Counted from the first letter of the stretch, positions 1 to 6,364 are shown. The stretch is 8,371 nucleotides of DNA from Pseudomonadota bacterium (GCA_015222985.1 JADFWI010000446.1:1-8371), one strand, 5' to 3'. Numbers and translations are program-made. Notes: generated by a model from the sequence alone, not told the origin.

Positions 1-97
1 CAACGGCTACGAAGGCCGGGAAGTAGCCTTGGCTACGAGCTCTCCGCCGAAGGCTACGGCCCGCAGGCGGACGGCTGAAAGAGTCATTGGCTCTGCC
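1..97. repeat. Structured GC-rich dispersed repeat, copy A
   Basis: This noncoding stretch shares ordered blocks with 5345-5401. GAAGGC is at 11-16 and 5345-5350, AAGTAGCC at 21-28 and 5354-5361, GGCTACG at 31-37 and 5367-5373, ACGGCTGAAAGAG from 71 and from 5374, and TGGCTCTGCC ends at 97 and 5401. GTAGCC (23-28) can pair with GGCTAC (31-36), or GGCTAC at 5-10 can pair with AGTAGCC at 22-28. Copy A has 33 extra bases at 38-70, bounded by CCGCC (44-48) and GGCGG (66-70), which form a stem-loop missing from copy B. The element probably continues beyond the left edge. Function is unknown. I see no coding sequence in it. Confidence 0.6.
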
Positions 98-116
98 ATA
101 CTTGCCTCGGTATGGC
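95..116. other. Perfect 7-bp hairpin
   Basis: GCCATAC (95-101) is the exact reverse complement of GTATGGC (110-116), with an 8-base loop. Neither strand has a T-run after the stem, so it is not a standard intrinsic terminator. It sits between structured repeat A and the nonamer array, downstream of the aminotransferase gene. It could protect a 3' mRNA end or belong to the repeat; this is inference. Confidence 0.4.
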
Positions 117-122
117 GTTGAA

Positions 123-175
123 ATGCCTAAATGTTTGAAATGCCTAAAGTGCCAAAAATGCCAAAACTGCCTAAA
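123..175 (+). repeat. Nonamer tandem array (TGCCTAAA type), left arm
   Basis: One ATGCCTAAA unit is at 123-131. Four units then lie in strict 9-base register at 140-175: ATGCCTAAA, GTGCCAAAA, ATGCCAAAA and CTGCCTAAA. Together with the opposed array at 221-254 it forms an imperfect long inverted repeat: 123-131 can pair with 237-245 and 140-148 with 221-229, around a loop of about 70 bases. The plus-strand reading frame through it encodes a Cys-Leu-Lys triplet pattern, which is a by-product of the 9-base period and not evidence for a gene. Confidence 0.65.
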
Positions 176-220
176 GTTAAAAACAAAACGTGCAATCCCA
201 ATTCTTACGAGTCCATCAAT

Positions 221-254
221 TTTAGGCATTTTTAATTTTAGGCATTTTAGGCAT
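221..254 (-). repeat. Nonamer array in opposite orientation, overlapping the aminotransferase 3' end
   Basis: Three exact copies of TTTAGGCAT lie at 221-229, 237-245 and 246-254, the reverse complement of the ATGCCTAAA unit at 123-131 and 140-148. Read on the minus strand, the innermost copy supplies the last aminotransferase codons and its TAA stop (249-247), so the repeat is part of the coding sequence. Folding with the left array would put a long hairpin just after the stop codon. No U-rich tail follows, so termination is possible but unproven. Confidence 0.65.
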
Positions 255-1392
255 TTCTCTTCCCCACATACCGCTCGATCCTATCCATGCCCTCGGCAAT
301 GTTCTCAATGGCATTAGCATAGGAAAACCGCAGATAACCTTCTGCATTGGCGCCGAAATCGATCCCCGGTGTGACTCCGACATGGGCGTTTTCAAGGATA
401 TCAAAGGCAAGTTTGTAGGAATCCTCTGAAAACCGTTTGGCATTGGCCAGGACATAAAACGCCCCGGTGGGCTCCACGGTGATGCCGAAACCTATTTCTT
501 TTAGCCGCTTGATCATGAACTTGCGGCGCTCATTGTACGTGGCCCTCATCCGCGCAACGTCTTCGGCAGCCTCATCCAGGGCAGCTATGCCGGCCCATTG
601 GACCATGGCATTTGCTGAAATGAAAAAATTTTGTTGAACCTTCTGGATGGCCCGAATAAATCCCTTTGGCGCTATCATGTAACCCAAACGCCAGCCGGTC
701 ATGGCGTAAGCCTTGGAAAAGCCGTTGAGCACAAAGGCCCTGTCCGTAAATTCCAGGATGGAATGCTCCTTACCCTCGTAAACCAGGCCGTGATATATCT
801 CATCAGAGATAATGTAGGGAGAGAGCCCTGCGATGGCCTCCATCCGATCATGGGAGAGCAGGTTTCCCGTAGGATTTGACGGGGAGTTGACAAAAATGGC
901 CTTTGTCCTGGCATCGATCTTTTTCTTGATTACTTCGGGTCTGAACTGGAAAGCGTCATCTTCGTAAACCGGGATGGTTACTGGCTCGCCACCAGCAAAA
1001 CGAATAAAATTCGGATAGCAGGCATAGTGAGGATCTGAAATGATCACCCTGTCTCCCGGCTCAAGAAGCGCCGCAAAGAGCATGAACATGGCAGGCGATG
1101 TCCCTGAAGTGACCACCACCTGGTCAGGTTCAACTACAGCGCCATAGCGCCTGTGATAGTGACGGCAGATGGCCTCACGAAGCTCCACCAAGCCGAGGCT
1201 GTGGGTATAGTGGGTGTGGCCGGCCTCAAGTGCGCGAATGGCTGCTTTCTTGATGCATTCAGGGGTGTCGAAGTCCGGTTCTCCCACTTCCATATGGACC
1301 ACATGGATGCCAGAGCGCTCCATGCTGTGGGCCTTTTCCAGCACGTCCATGACAATAAAAGGAGTGATTTCCCGGGTGCGTTTGGAGATCAT
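247..1392 (-). CDS. Pyridoxal-phosphate-dependent aminotransferase, class I/II (aspartate aminotransferase-like)
   Basis: This is a full-length 381-residue fold-type I aminotransferase, a cytoplasmic enzyme moving amino groups between an amino acid and a 2-oxo acid. Visible family features are the N-terminal VGEPDFDTP segment, SGTSPAMF in the phosphate-binding region, NPTG at about 173-176, DEIY at 197-200 (Asp197 for the PLP ring nitrogen, Tyr200) and SKAYAMTGWRLGY with Lys227 as the Schiff-base lysine. The ATG at 1392 has AAGGA eight bases upstream, and it begins 59 bases after the hisG stop on the same strand. Co-transcription with hisI and hisG makes a histidinol-phosphate aminotransferase role conceivable. 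The sequence looks more like the AspC/aromatic type, however, so the substrate is left open. The C-terminal Asn-Ala and the stop codon come from a nonamer repeat. Confidence 0.93.
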   Translation of the reverse strand: MISKRTREITPFIVMDVLEKAHSMERSGIHVVHMEVGEPDFDTPECIKKAAIRALEAGHTHYTHSLGLVELREAICRHYHRRYGAVVEPDQVVVTSGTSPAMFMLFAALLEPGDRVIISDPHYACYPNFIRFAGGEPVTIPVYEDDAFQFRPEVIKKKIDARTKAIFVNSPSNPTGNLLSHDRMEAIAGLSPYIISDEIYHGLVYEGKEHSILEFTDRAFVLNGFSKAYAMTGWRLGYMIAPKGFIRAIQKVQQNFFISANAMVQWAGIAALDEAAEDVARMRATYNERRKFMIKRLKEIGFGITVEPTGAFYVLANAKRFSEDSYKLAFDILENAHVGVTPGIDFGANAEGYLRFSYANAIENIAEGMDRIERYVGKRNA

Positions 1393-1412
1393 GATAAGAT
1401 TCCTTTGTTGTC

Positions 1413-1434
1413 GATTTCAGAGTCCCTTGAAATC
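1413..1434 (-). other. Hairpin between hisG and the aminotransferase gene
   Basis: GATTTCA (1413-1419) and TGAAATC (1428-1434) are perfect reverse complements around an 8-base loop. The element fills much of the 59-base gap and lies upstream of the aminotransferase Shine-Dalgarno. There is no T-run on the minus strand. It may be a processing or stability hairpin that sets relative expression within the operon; this is inference from position only. Confidence 0.4.
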
Positions 1435-1451
1435 AGAAGGCGACTCCAACC

Positions 1452-2327
1452 TCAAATCACCTTATTCAACGGATACTCAATAATCCCCTCCGCCCCATTT
1501 CTTATCAGTTCTGGGATAAGATCCCTCACAACAGAGGATGCCACCACGGTCTCTACCGCAAACCAGTCCGACTGATAAAGAGGAGATACAGTGGGAGCAT
1601 TAAGGCTGGGAAGCAGCTTAACAACCTGCTCCAGTTTTGCCTTGGGCACATTGGTCTTAAGCCCCACCATCTGTTCGGCGTGCAGGGCGCCTTTGAGAAG
1701 AAGGGCGATATGCTTGATCTTTTCTTGTTTTTCTGCGTTGCCCCATGCTGTATGATTAGCGATCAACTTGGTGTTGGTTTGAAGCAATTCGTGGATGATT
1801 TTAAGTCCGTGGGCCTTTATGGTTGAGCCTGTTTCAGTAACTTCTACAATTGCATCGGCCAGGCCTGAGACCACTTTGGCCTCAGTAGCGCCCCAGGAGA
1901 ACTCCACTCTTACGTCAATACCTCTATCGTGAAAGTACTTTTTTGTAAAATTGACCAATTCAGTGGCGATTTTTTCCCCTGAAAGGTCTTCCAATTTCTT
2001 GATTTCAGAATCATACGGAACGGCCAACACCCAACGGGCCGGCCTCTGGCTGACTTTTGAATAGACCAGATCTTCCACAATGTGCACATCTGATTCGTTC
2101 TCGAGTATCCAGTCTATGCCGGTAAGTCCCGCATCCAGTGTGCCGCTCTCCACGTATCGAGACATCTCCTGGGCTCGACAGATGGCGCACTCAATACTCT
2201 CATCGTTGATTTCGGGGAAATAGCTCCGACCATTGACGTTGATCTTCCATCCGGAGTTCTTGAACAGTGCAATCGTGGCATCCTGAAGGCTCCCTTTGGG
2301 AATCCCCAGCTTGAGTTTGTTTTTCAC
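1452..2327 (-). CDS. hisG: ATP phosphoribosyltransferase, long form (HisG)
   Basis: HisG catalyses the committed first step of histidine biosynthesis, joining ATP and PRPP to give phosphoribosyl-ATP. It opens with KLGIPKGSLQDATI, carries the PRPP-binding stretch DAIVEVTETGST at about 158-169, and ends in a C-terminal ACT-like regulatory domain of roughly 75 residues (about 217-291). That makes it the long form, which binds histidine itself and needs no HisZ partner. An open frame runs further upstream to 2393, but that part overlaps hisI and shows no HisG similarity. The chosen start is GTG at 2327-2325, one base after the hisI stop and 12 bases after AAGGAGG, giving 291 residues, usual for long HisG. 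Tight linkage implies translational coupling to hisI. Confidence 0.95.
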   Translation of the reverse strand: MKNKLKLGIPKGSLQDATIALFKNSGWKINVNGRSYFPEINDESIECAICRAQEMSRYVESGTLDAGLTGIDWILENESDVHIVEDLVYSKVSQRPARWVLAVPYDSEIKKLEDLSGEKIATELVNFTKKYFHDRGIDVRVEFSWGATEAKVVSGLADAIVEVTETGSTIKAHGLKIIHELLQTNTKLIANHTAWGNAEKQEKIKHIALLLKGALHAEQMVGLKTNVPKAKLEQVVKLLPSLNAPTVSPLYQSDWFAVETVVASSVVRDLIPELIRNGAEGIIEYPLNKVI

Positions 2328-2328
2328 T

Positions 2329-2703
2329 TTATTTGTATACCTCCTTGGGATCAAAAATCTTTTTGCCGGTGATCCGGACCGACCCGTCCTCAACCTTCTT
2401 GAAAAAGCAGCTCCTATATCCCGTATGACAGGCGGCTCCGCCGATTTGATCCACCTTCAAGAGAACCGTATCATCATCGCAGTCTATACGAATCTCTTTG
2501 ACCAACTGGACGTGCCCGGAAGTCTTGCCCTTGACCCAGAGTTCCTGACGGGTCCGGCTCCAATAAGTGGCTATTCCGGTCTTCAGGGTTTCCTGCCAGG
2601 CCTCCTCATTCATAAAAGCGAGCATGAGGACGTCGCCGGTGTCAAAGTCCTGGACAATAGCGGGAATCAAACCGCCGCATTTCTCAAAATTCAGTGTGAT
2701 CAT
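2329..2703 (-). CDS. hisI: Phosphoribosyl-AMP cyclohydrolase (HisI)
   Basis: HisI opens the adenine ring of phosphoribosyl-AMP, the third step of histidine biosynthesis, in the cytoplasm. The 124-residue protein is the monofunctional form, without a fused HisE pyrophosphohydrolase domain. Family motifs are WSRTRQELWVKGKTSGH at about 48-64, the DCDDD metal site (Asp74, Asp76 and Asp78 for Mg; Cys75 for Zn), and ACHTGYRSCFF with Cys92 and Cys99 as further Zn ligands. The ATG at 2703 is the natural start, but no Shine-Dalgarno precedes it and a promoter lies only a few bases upstream, so translation may be leaderless. It is the first gene of the hisI-hisG-aminotransferase cluster and is divergent from the PBP gene. 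Confidence 0.96.
   Translation of the reverse strand: MITLNFEKCGGLIPAIVQDFDTGDVLMLAFMNEEAWQETLKTGIATYWSRTRQELWVKGKTSGHVQLVKEIRIDCDDDTVLLKVDQIGGAACHTGYRSCFFKKVEDGSVRITGKKIFDPKEVYK
2340..2346 (-). promoter_or_regulatory. Shine-Dalgarno of hisG inside hisI
   Basis: The minus strand reads AAGGAGG here, within the Lys-Glu-Val codons near the end of hisI. It lies 12 bases before the GTG at 2327, at the long end of normal spacing. No ATG or TTG in the hisG frame lies closer, so this site fixes the hisG start and suggests that ribosomes finishing hisI restart on hisG. Confidence 0.75.
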
Positions 2704-2712
2704 GGGACAAGC

Positions 2713-2742
2713 TTATTAGTCGGAATGTCTCGGCTGTGTCAA
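2713..2742 (-). promoter_or_regulatory. Sigma70-like promoter of the hisI-hisG operon
   Basis: On the minus strand a perfect -35 TTGACA (2742-2737) is followed by either ACTAAT (2720-2715, spacer 16) or TAATAA (2718-2713, spacer 18) as the -10. The predicted start of transcription then falls at about 2708-2703, zero to about six bases before the hisI ATG. The exact -10 is ambiguous. The leaderless inference agrees with the lack of a Shine-Dalgarno. Confidence 0.6.
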
Positions 2743-2780
2743 GTTATTAAATCACCGAGCGATTCTGTTTCGAAATCCAG

Positions 2781-2816
2781 AAGGCACAATCAATCTTGCT
2801 TGTCAGCGCCTTTTTT
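2781..2816 (+). other. Bulged stem followed by T6, terminator-like
   Basis: AAGGCACAA (2781-2789) can pair with TTGT (2800-2803) and GCCTT (2808-2812), leaving a 4-base bulge, and T6 follows at 2811-2816. The shape is that of a weak intrinsic terminator or attenuator on the plus strand ahead of the PBP gene. The bulge and modest stem make this uncertain. Confidence 0.25.
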
Positions 2817-2835
2817 GCTAGAAACGTGTTGCCAT

Positions 2836-2859
2836 GATTTCGTTACGCTCGCAATGACA
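2836..2859 (-). repeat. Dispersed TGTCATTGCGAGCG-type motif
   Basis: Reverse-complemented, this stretch begins TGTCATTGCGAGCGTAACGA. It resembles the short TCATTGCGAGCGAAGCGA-type intergenic motif I recall as scattered through many bacterial genomes. A degenerate relative on the plus strand is at 8289-8306. It ends only a few bases before the PBP Shine-Dalgarno, so it would lie in that gene's leader. Confidence 0.45.
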
Positions 2860-2882
2860 TAAAGAGGAGAGGTCAAACTCCG

Positions 2883-5261
2883 ATGAAACCAACAAAGGCC
2901 AAACCAGGCAAAAAGGGACCCCTGCGAAGGTTGCTGTATCTTTTCTACGGAACGGTGCTCTTGGTTGCTGTTTTTGCGGGACTCTTTGCGGGGGCGGCGT
3001 ATTTCTACTTCACAAGAGATCTTCCTCAGATATCTTCTTTAAAGGATTACCGTCCTCCGATCATTACGACGGTCTACTCGGATGATAATCGGAAAATCGC
3101 AGAATTTTATAAAGAACGCAGGGTCATAATCCCGCTGTCCAAGATGTCCAAGATGCTCATAGACGCCTTTGTCTCCGCCGAAGACGCGCGGTTTTATAAG
3201 CATGAAGGCATTGACTTTTTCAGTGTGGTTCGGGCATTTCTGAAAAACATCGAAGCAGGCACAATAATTCAGGGAGGAAGCACCATCACCCAGCAGGTGG
3301 CCAAATCTTTCTTCCTCTCGACAGAGAGGAGTTACTCCCGCAAGATACGAGAGGCTATCCTTGCCTATCGAATCGATAAGGCCTTCACCAAGGAAGAAAT
3401 CCTGTTCCTCTATCTGAACCAGATATACCTGGGACATGGCGCCTATGGAGTCGGGGCTGCAGCAGAGAACTACTTCGGAAAGTCGGTGTTTGAACTCAAT
3501 CTGGCCGAATGTGCTTTGCTCGCCGGTCTTCCCCAGGCCCCCAGTCGTTATTCCCCGTTCATTCATCCTGAACAGGCCAAACAGCGGCAGATTTATGTGT
3601 TGAACAGGATGATCACGGAAGGCCACATCACGAATCTTCAGGCCACGGAATCCATTAGCACAAAACTCGACATCAAGCGGAGACGCAACTGGTACATTGA
3701 GGAAGTCCCTTGTTATACGGAATACATTCGGCAGTACGTGGAGGAAAAATACGGGAAGGATGTCCTGTATAAGGAGGGTCTGAAGATCTATGGGGCAGTC
3801 AATATCGAGATGCAAAAAACCGCTCGAACCGCTCTAAACGATGGACTTGGCGCGCTGGATAAAAGGCAGGGATATCGAGGCCCCCTTAAGCGCCTCGAAC
3901 CAGAGGAGATTGAAACCTTTTCTCAGCAGATTCACAGAACCATTGAAAGGGAGCCGCTTGAGCGACACAAAGTCATTGAGGGAGTCGTATTGGCCGTAAA
4001 TGATGATGAGGAAATGACCACTGTTCGAATAGGAAACGAACTGGGGCGACTTCAACTCGACGACATGAAGTGGGCAAGGAAACCTGACCCGGAAGTCCCC
4101 TACTATAGCGTGAGTGTGAAGAAGGTCAGTGATGTTCTAAAGGTGGGGGATGTGATCTCAGTGCGAGTGAAGGGCGAGCAAGAGGAGACCGGGTTTTGGG
4201 ACCTGGCATTAGAACAGACTCCTCGTGCCGAAGGCGCACTCGTTTGCGTAGAGGCGGAAACCGGCTATGTCAAAGCTATGGTCGGGGGACGAGACTTCAG
4301 GGTAAGCCAGTTTAACAGGGCAGTCCAGTCCAGGCGTCAACCCGGTTCTGCCTTCAAGCCTATTATCTATGCAGCTGCCCTGGATAAGGGCTACACACCT
4401 GCCACCATCATTATAGACTCAGCGCTTGTGTTTGAAGACACGGAAAGGGACTTCACGTGGAAGCCGAGGAATTACGGGGAGAAGTTTCACGGTCCCACGC
4501 TTTTCCGAACAGCCCTTGCCAAATCTCGAAATGTCGTCACTGTAAAGATACTGAAGGATATCGGAGTCGATTACGTGATCGAGTATGCGAAAAAACTGGG
4601 CATCGAGTCGAGCCTGAGCCGCGACCTTTCCATATCCCTTGGGTCTTCCGGCGTATCACTGCTTGAGTTGCTTCGGGCTTACGGTGTTTTCGCCAACCAG
4701 GGATATCGCACAAAACCATGTTTTGTCACAAAGATACTTGATCGTGATGGAAACGTTCTGGAGGAGAATTATCCTGAGAGCGAAAAGATCATTGACAAGA
4801 GCACGGCCTATGTTGTCACGAACCTGCTGCAGGGCGTAGTTCAAAACGGAACGGGTTGGCGCGTAAAAGCCCTTGGTCGTCCCGTTGCCGGAAAGACCGG
4901 CACGACCAATAATCTCCATGATGCATGGTTTGTTGGATACACGCCCCGCTACGTCACCGGTGTTTGGGCGGGATTTGATGAAGAAAAACCCCTGGGGATT
5001 AGTGAAACGGGTTCCAGGGCTGCGAGCCCAATCTGGCTGGCATTCATGCAGGCCGTCCTGCGAAACAAGCCCGTGAGGGTTTTTCAGGTGCCAGACGGCG
5101 TGGTTTTTGCCAAGATAGACGCCGAGACGGGACTTCTAGCCATTCCGGAATCAAAAGAGACCATTTTTGAATGCTTCAAGGAAGGCACGGTTCCCACTGC
5201 ATACACAAAAAAGCCCGGCGACATCACTGATCCGGGCCAATTTTTTAAGTCTGATATGTGA
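2883..5261 (+). CDS. mrcA: Penicillin-binding protein 1A, bifunctional transglycosylase/transpeptidase
   Basis: This 792-residue class A PBP polymerises glycan strands from lipid II and cross-links their peptides at the outer face of the inner membrane. A short basic cytoplasmic tail is followed by one membrane anchor (about 17-44). The GT51 domain has the catalytic EDxRFYKHxG motif (Glu100), GGSTITQQ at 131-138 and the LNQIYLGHGAYGVGAAAENYF stretch. An OB-like insert typical of PBP1A covers about 360-440. The transpeptidase domain has SAFK with nucleophile Ser489 and Lys492, SRN at 548-550 and KTGT at 671-674. All catalytic motifs are intact, so both activities are expected. The length is a little under that of E. 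coli PBP1A. The ATG is preceded by AGAGGAGAGG at 2863-2872. It is divergent from hisI and appears to be a single-gene unit. Confidence 0.95.
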   Translation: MKPTKAKPGKKGPLRRLLYLFYGTVLLVAVFAGLFAGAAYFYFTRDLPQISSLKDYRPPIITTVYSDDNRKIAEFYKERRVIIPLSKMSKMLIDAFVSAEDARFYKHEGIDFFSVVRAFLKNIEAGTIIQGGSTITQQVAKSFFLSTERSYSRKIREAILAYRIDKAFTKEEILFLYLNQIYLGHGAYGVGAAAENYFGKSVFELNLAECALLAGLPQAPSRYSPFIHPEQAKQRQIYVLNRMITEGHITNLQATESISTKLDIKRRRNWYIEEVPCYTEYIRQYVEEKYGKDVLYKEGLKIYGAVNIEMQKTARTALNDGLGALDKRQGYRGPLKRLEPEEIETFSQQIHRTIEREPLERHKVIEGVVLAVNDDEEMTTVRIGNELGRLQLDDMKWARKPDPEVPYYSVSVKKVSDVLKVGDVISVRVKGEQEETGFWDLALEQTPRAEGALVCVEAETGYVKAMVGGRDFRVSQFNRAVQSRRQPGSAFKPIIYAAALDKGYTPATIIIDSALVFEDTERDFTWKPRNYGEKFHGPTLFRTALAKSRNVVTVKILKDIGVDYVIEYAKKLGIESSLSRDLSISLGSSGVSLLELLRAYGVFANQGYRTKPCFVTKILDRDGNVLEENYPESEKIIDKSTAYVVTNLLQGVVQNGTGWRVKALGRPVAGKTGTTNNLHDAWFVGYTPRYVTGVWAGFDEEKPLGISETGSRAASPIWLAFMQAVLRNKPVRVFQVPDGVVFAKIDAETGLLAIPESKETIFECFKEGTVPTAYTKKPGDITDPGQFFKSDM

Positions 5262-5286
5262 GAGGCTTTGTTCATTTCAGTTCAGG

Positions 5287-5401
5287 AAACCCGGTCCTTT
5301 GGGCCAGGTCGCCGAGTTCGCCATGCCTACTTCGCCGAAGCTTCGAAGGCTGAAAGTAGCCGTGGCGGCTACGACGGCTGAAAGAGACAAATGGCTCTGC
5401 C
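5287..5401 (+). repeat. Structured GC-rich dispersed repeat, copy B, with leading hairpin
   Basis: It starts 26 bases after the PBP stop. The first part (5289-5309) can fold as ACC-c-GGTCC, loop TTT, GGGCC-a-GGT, an eight-pair stem with one mismatch. Its sequence recurs in shorter form at 8352-8370. A GAAGCTTC palindrome (about 5337-5344) follows, then GTAGCC/GGCTAC (5356-5361 with 5367-5372), then a segment where GGC and AGAG can pair with CTCT and GCC at the end. The blocks from 5345 onward match copy A at 1-97 in order. None of the stems is followed by a T-run. It would be transcribed as the PBP 3' untranslated region. Confidence 0.6.
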
Positions 5402-5417
5402 TTGGAGTTTTGTGTCT

Positions 5418-5567
5418 GAAATCACAAATTCCAAGCACCAAATTTCAAACAAATCTCAAATTCCTATATTCAATGACCAAAACCTTGCAGGACGAGACAT
5501 TGTTTGGATTTTCGAATTTAGGTCATTGGAAATTGTTTGATATTTGTAATTTGATATTTGTAATTTC
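5418..5567. repeat. 150-bp AT-rich imperfect inverted repeat, MITE-like
   Basis: The left arm starts GAAATCACAAAT (5418) and ends at AATGACC (5472-5478). The right arm runs from GGTCATT (5521-5527) to ATTTGTAATTTC (ending 5567). The reverse complement of the right arm aligns with the left arm over most of its length, including CAAACAA and AATGACC, with a few mismatches and an indel near the inner end. The right arm contains a perfect 14-base tandem duplication (5537-5550 and 5551-5564). The loop of about 42 bases has no coding capacity. Elements of this look are common between genes in Desulfobacterota-like genomes (recalled, not searched). It sits between two convergent genes and could also act as a bidirectional barrier to transcription. 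Confidence 0.65.
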
Positions 5568-5585
5568 AATAATTCAATGAACTTC

Positions 5586-5611
5586 CAACAAGGCAAATCC
5601 CCTCTGGGGAT
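5586..5611 (-). terminator. Probable intrinsic terminator of the CBS-ACT gene
   Basis: On the minus strand ATCCCC (5611-5606), loop AGA, GGGGAT (5602-5597) form a perfect 6-bp hairpin about 34 bases after the stop codon, followed by TTTGCCTTGTT. The tail is only moderately U-rich, so efficiency is uncertain. On the plus strand the same hairpin is followed by AACCAAAG, so it should not stop transcripts coming from the PBP gene. Confidence 0.5.
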
Positions 5612-5644
5612 AACCAAAGCCGCGTCCTCTGGCGTGGATATTTA

Positions 5645-6340
5645 CTACGGAATCCTTACTCTTCGTTTTTCAACCTCCTCCATCAAGTCCTTGGACGAAT
5701 ACAGCACGACGAATTTCTCTTCCAGTTCTTTAACCAGGGTCCTGAGTCTGTCGTCAGGCAGGGGGCTGCAGCGAATGTACACATTGCGCCGTTCCTCTTC
5801 AGCGGTCTCACGCGTGGACAGAATACTCACAATACCTGCGCCGTGAGAACGGATAACATCAGCGACTTCTTTGATTGAACCGGGCCGATCCTCGAGACTG
5901 AAAGCAAACTGAATGCCCCCGGTATAAACTCCCGCAATATTGATCAGTACCTTGAAAATATCCGTCTGCGTTATAATTCCCACCAGGACTTCCTTGTCAT
6001 TGATGACCGGCAGCGAAGAGATCTTATTTTCAAGCATCAGAATTGCAGCAAATTCCACGGTCTCATCAGGCCTTACAAAGACCAGGTTCTTAGTCATTAT
6101 GTCGTTGATCTTCATGGAAGAAAGCAGGTAGTTCAGTTCGTACACATCCAATGTCGTTGCCTTGGAGGGCGCCGCATCCTTTAGGTCCCTGTCACTGACA
6201 ATCCCCACGAGTTTGCCTTTTCTGTCCACCACGGGCAAGCAGCGGATGTTCTTTTCCTTCATGATAATAGACGCCTTCATCATGGAGGTGTCCTCATCAA
6301 CTGTAGTCAAATCAATTGTCATCCATCCTTTCACCAACAT
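5645..6340 (-). CDS. CBS-CBS-ACT domain protein (AcuB-like)
   Basis: This soluble 231-residue protein has two CBS modules (about 2-56 and 77-132), each ending in the characteristic GIVSDRDL (46-53) or GIITQTDI (121-128), and a C-terminal ACT domain (about 143-213, FSLEDRPGSIKEVADVI). CBS pairs usually bind adenine nucleotides and ACT domains often bind amino acids, so a ligand-sensing regulator is likely. The architecture matches Bacillus AcuB, but no acetoin genes are nearby and the target is unknown. An upstream in-frame TTG at 6376 exists, but the strong Shine-Dalgarno AAGGAGG (6349-6355) lies inside that extension and eight bases before the ATG at 6340, which is therefore the start. It has its own promoter, and recN lies upstream on the same strand. 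Confidence 0.88.
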   Translation of the reverse strand: MLVKGWMTIDLTTVDEDTSMMKASIIMKEKNIRCLPVVDRKGKLVGIVSDRDLKDAAPSKATTLDVYELNYLLSSMKINDIMTKNLVFVRPDETVEFAAILMLENKISSLPVINDKEVLVGIITQTDIFKVLINIAGVYTGGIQFAFSLEDRPGSIKEVADVIRSHGAGIVSILSTRETAEEERRNVYIRCSPLPDDRLRTLVKELEEKFVVLYSSKDLMEEVEKRRVRIP

Positions 6341-6364
6341 GTAACAAACCTCCTTAAGAGTCAG

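Noticed and set aside
87..317. 76-residue plus-strand frame with a regular Cys-Leu-Lys triplet pattern, suggestive of a metal-binding peptide
   Set aside because: The pattern is the direct result of the 9-base DNA repeat, the frame then runs antisense into the aminotransferase, and there is no Shine-Dalgarno.
2296..2862. 188-residue plus-strand open frame across hisI
   Set aside because: It is antisense to hisI and the start of hisG, whose motifs are unambiguous, and it runs on through the intergenic repeat motif.
3039..3815. 258-residue minus-strand open frame
   Set aside because: It lies wholly antisense to the well-supported GT51 part of the PBP gene, and its translation shows no recognisable family.
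5345..5401. Possible GEMM (cyclic-di-GMP) or other known riboswitch, prompted by the GGCTGAAAG segments
   Set aside because: The conserved GEMM core is not present, it lies after rather than before a gene, and a near copy occurs at 1-97. A repeat fits better.
5167..5580. 137-residue plus-strand open frame overlapping the PBP 3' end
   Set aside because: It is out of frame with the PBP and otherwise translates the structured repeat and the AT-rich inverted repeat.
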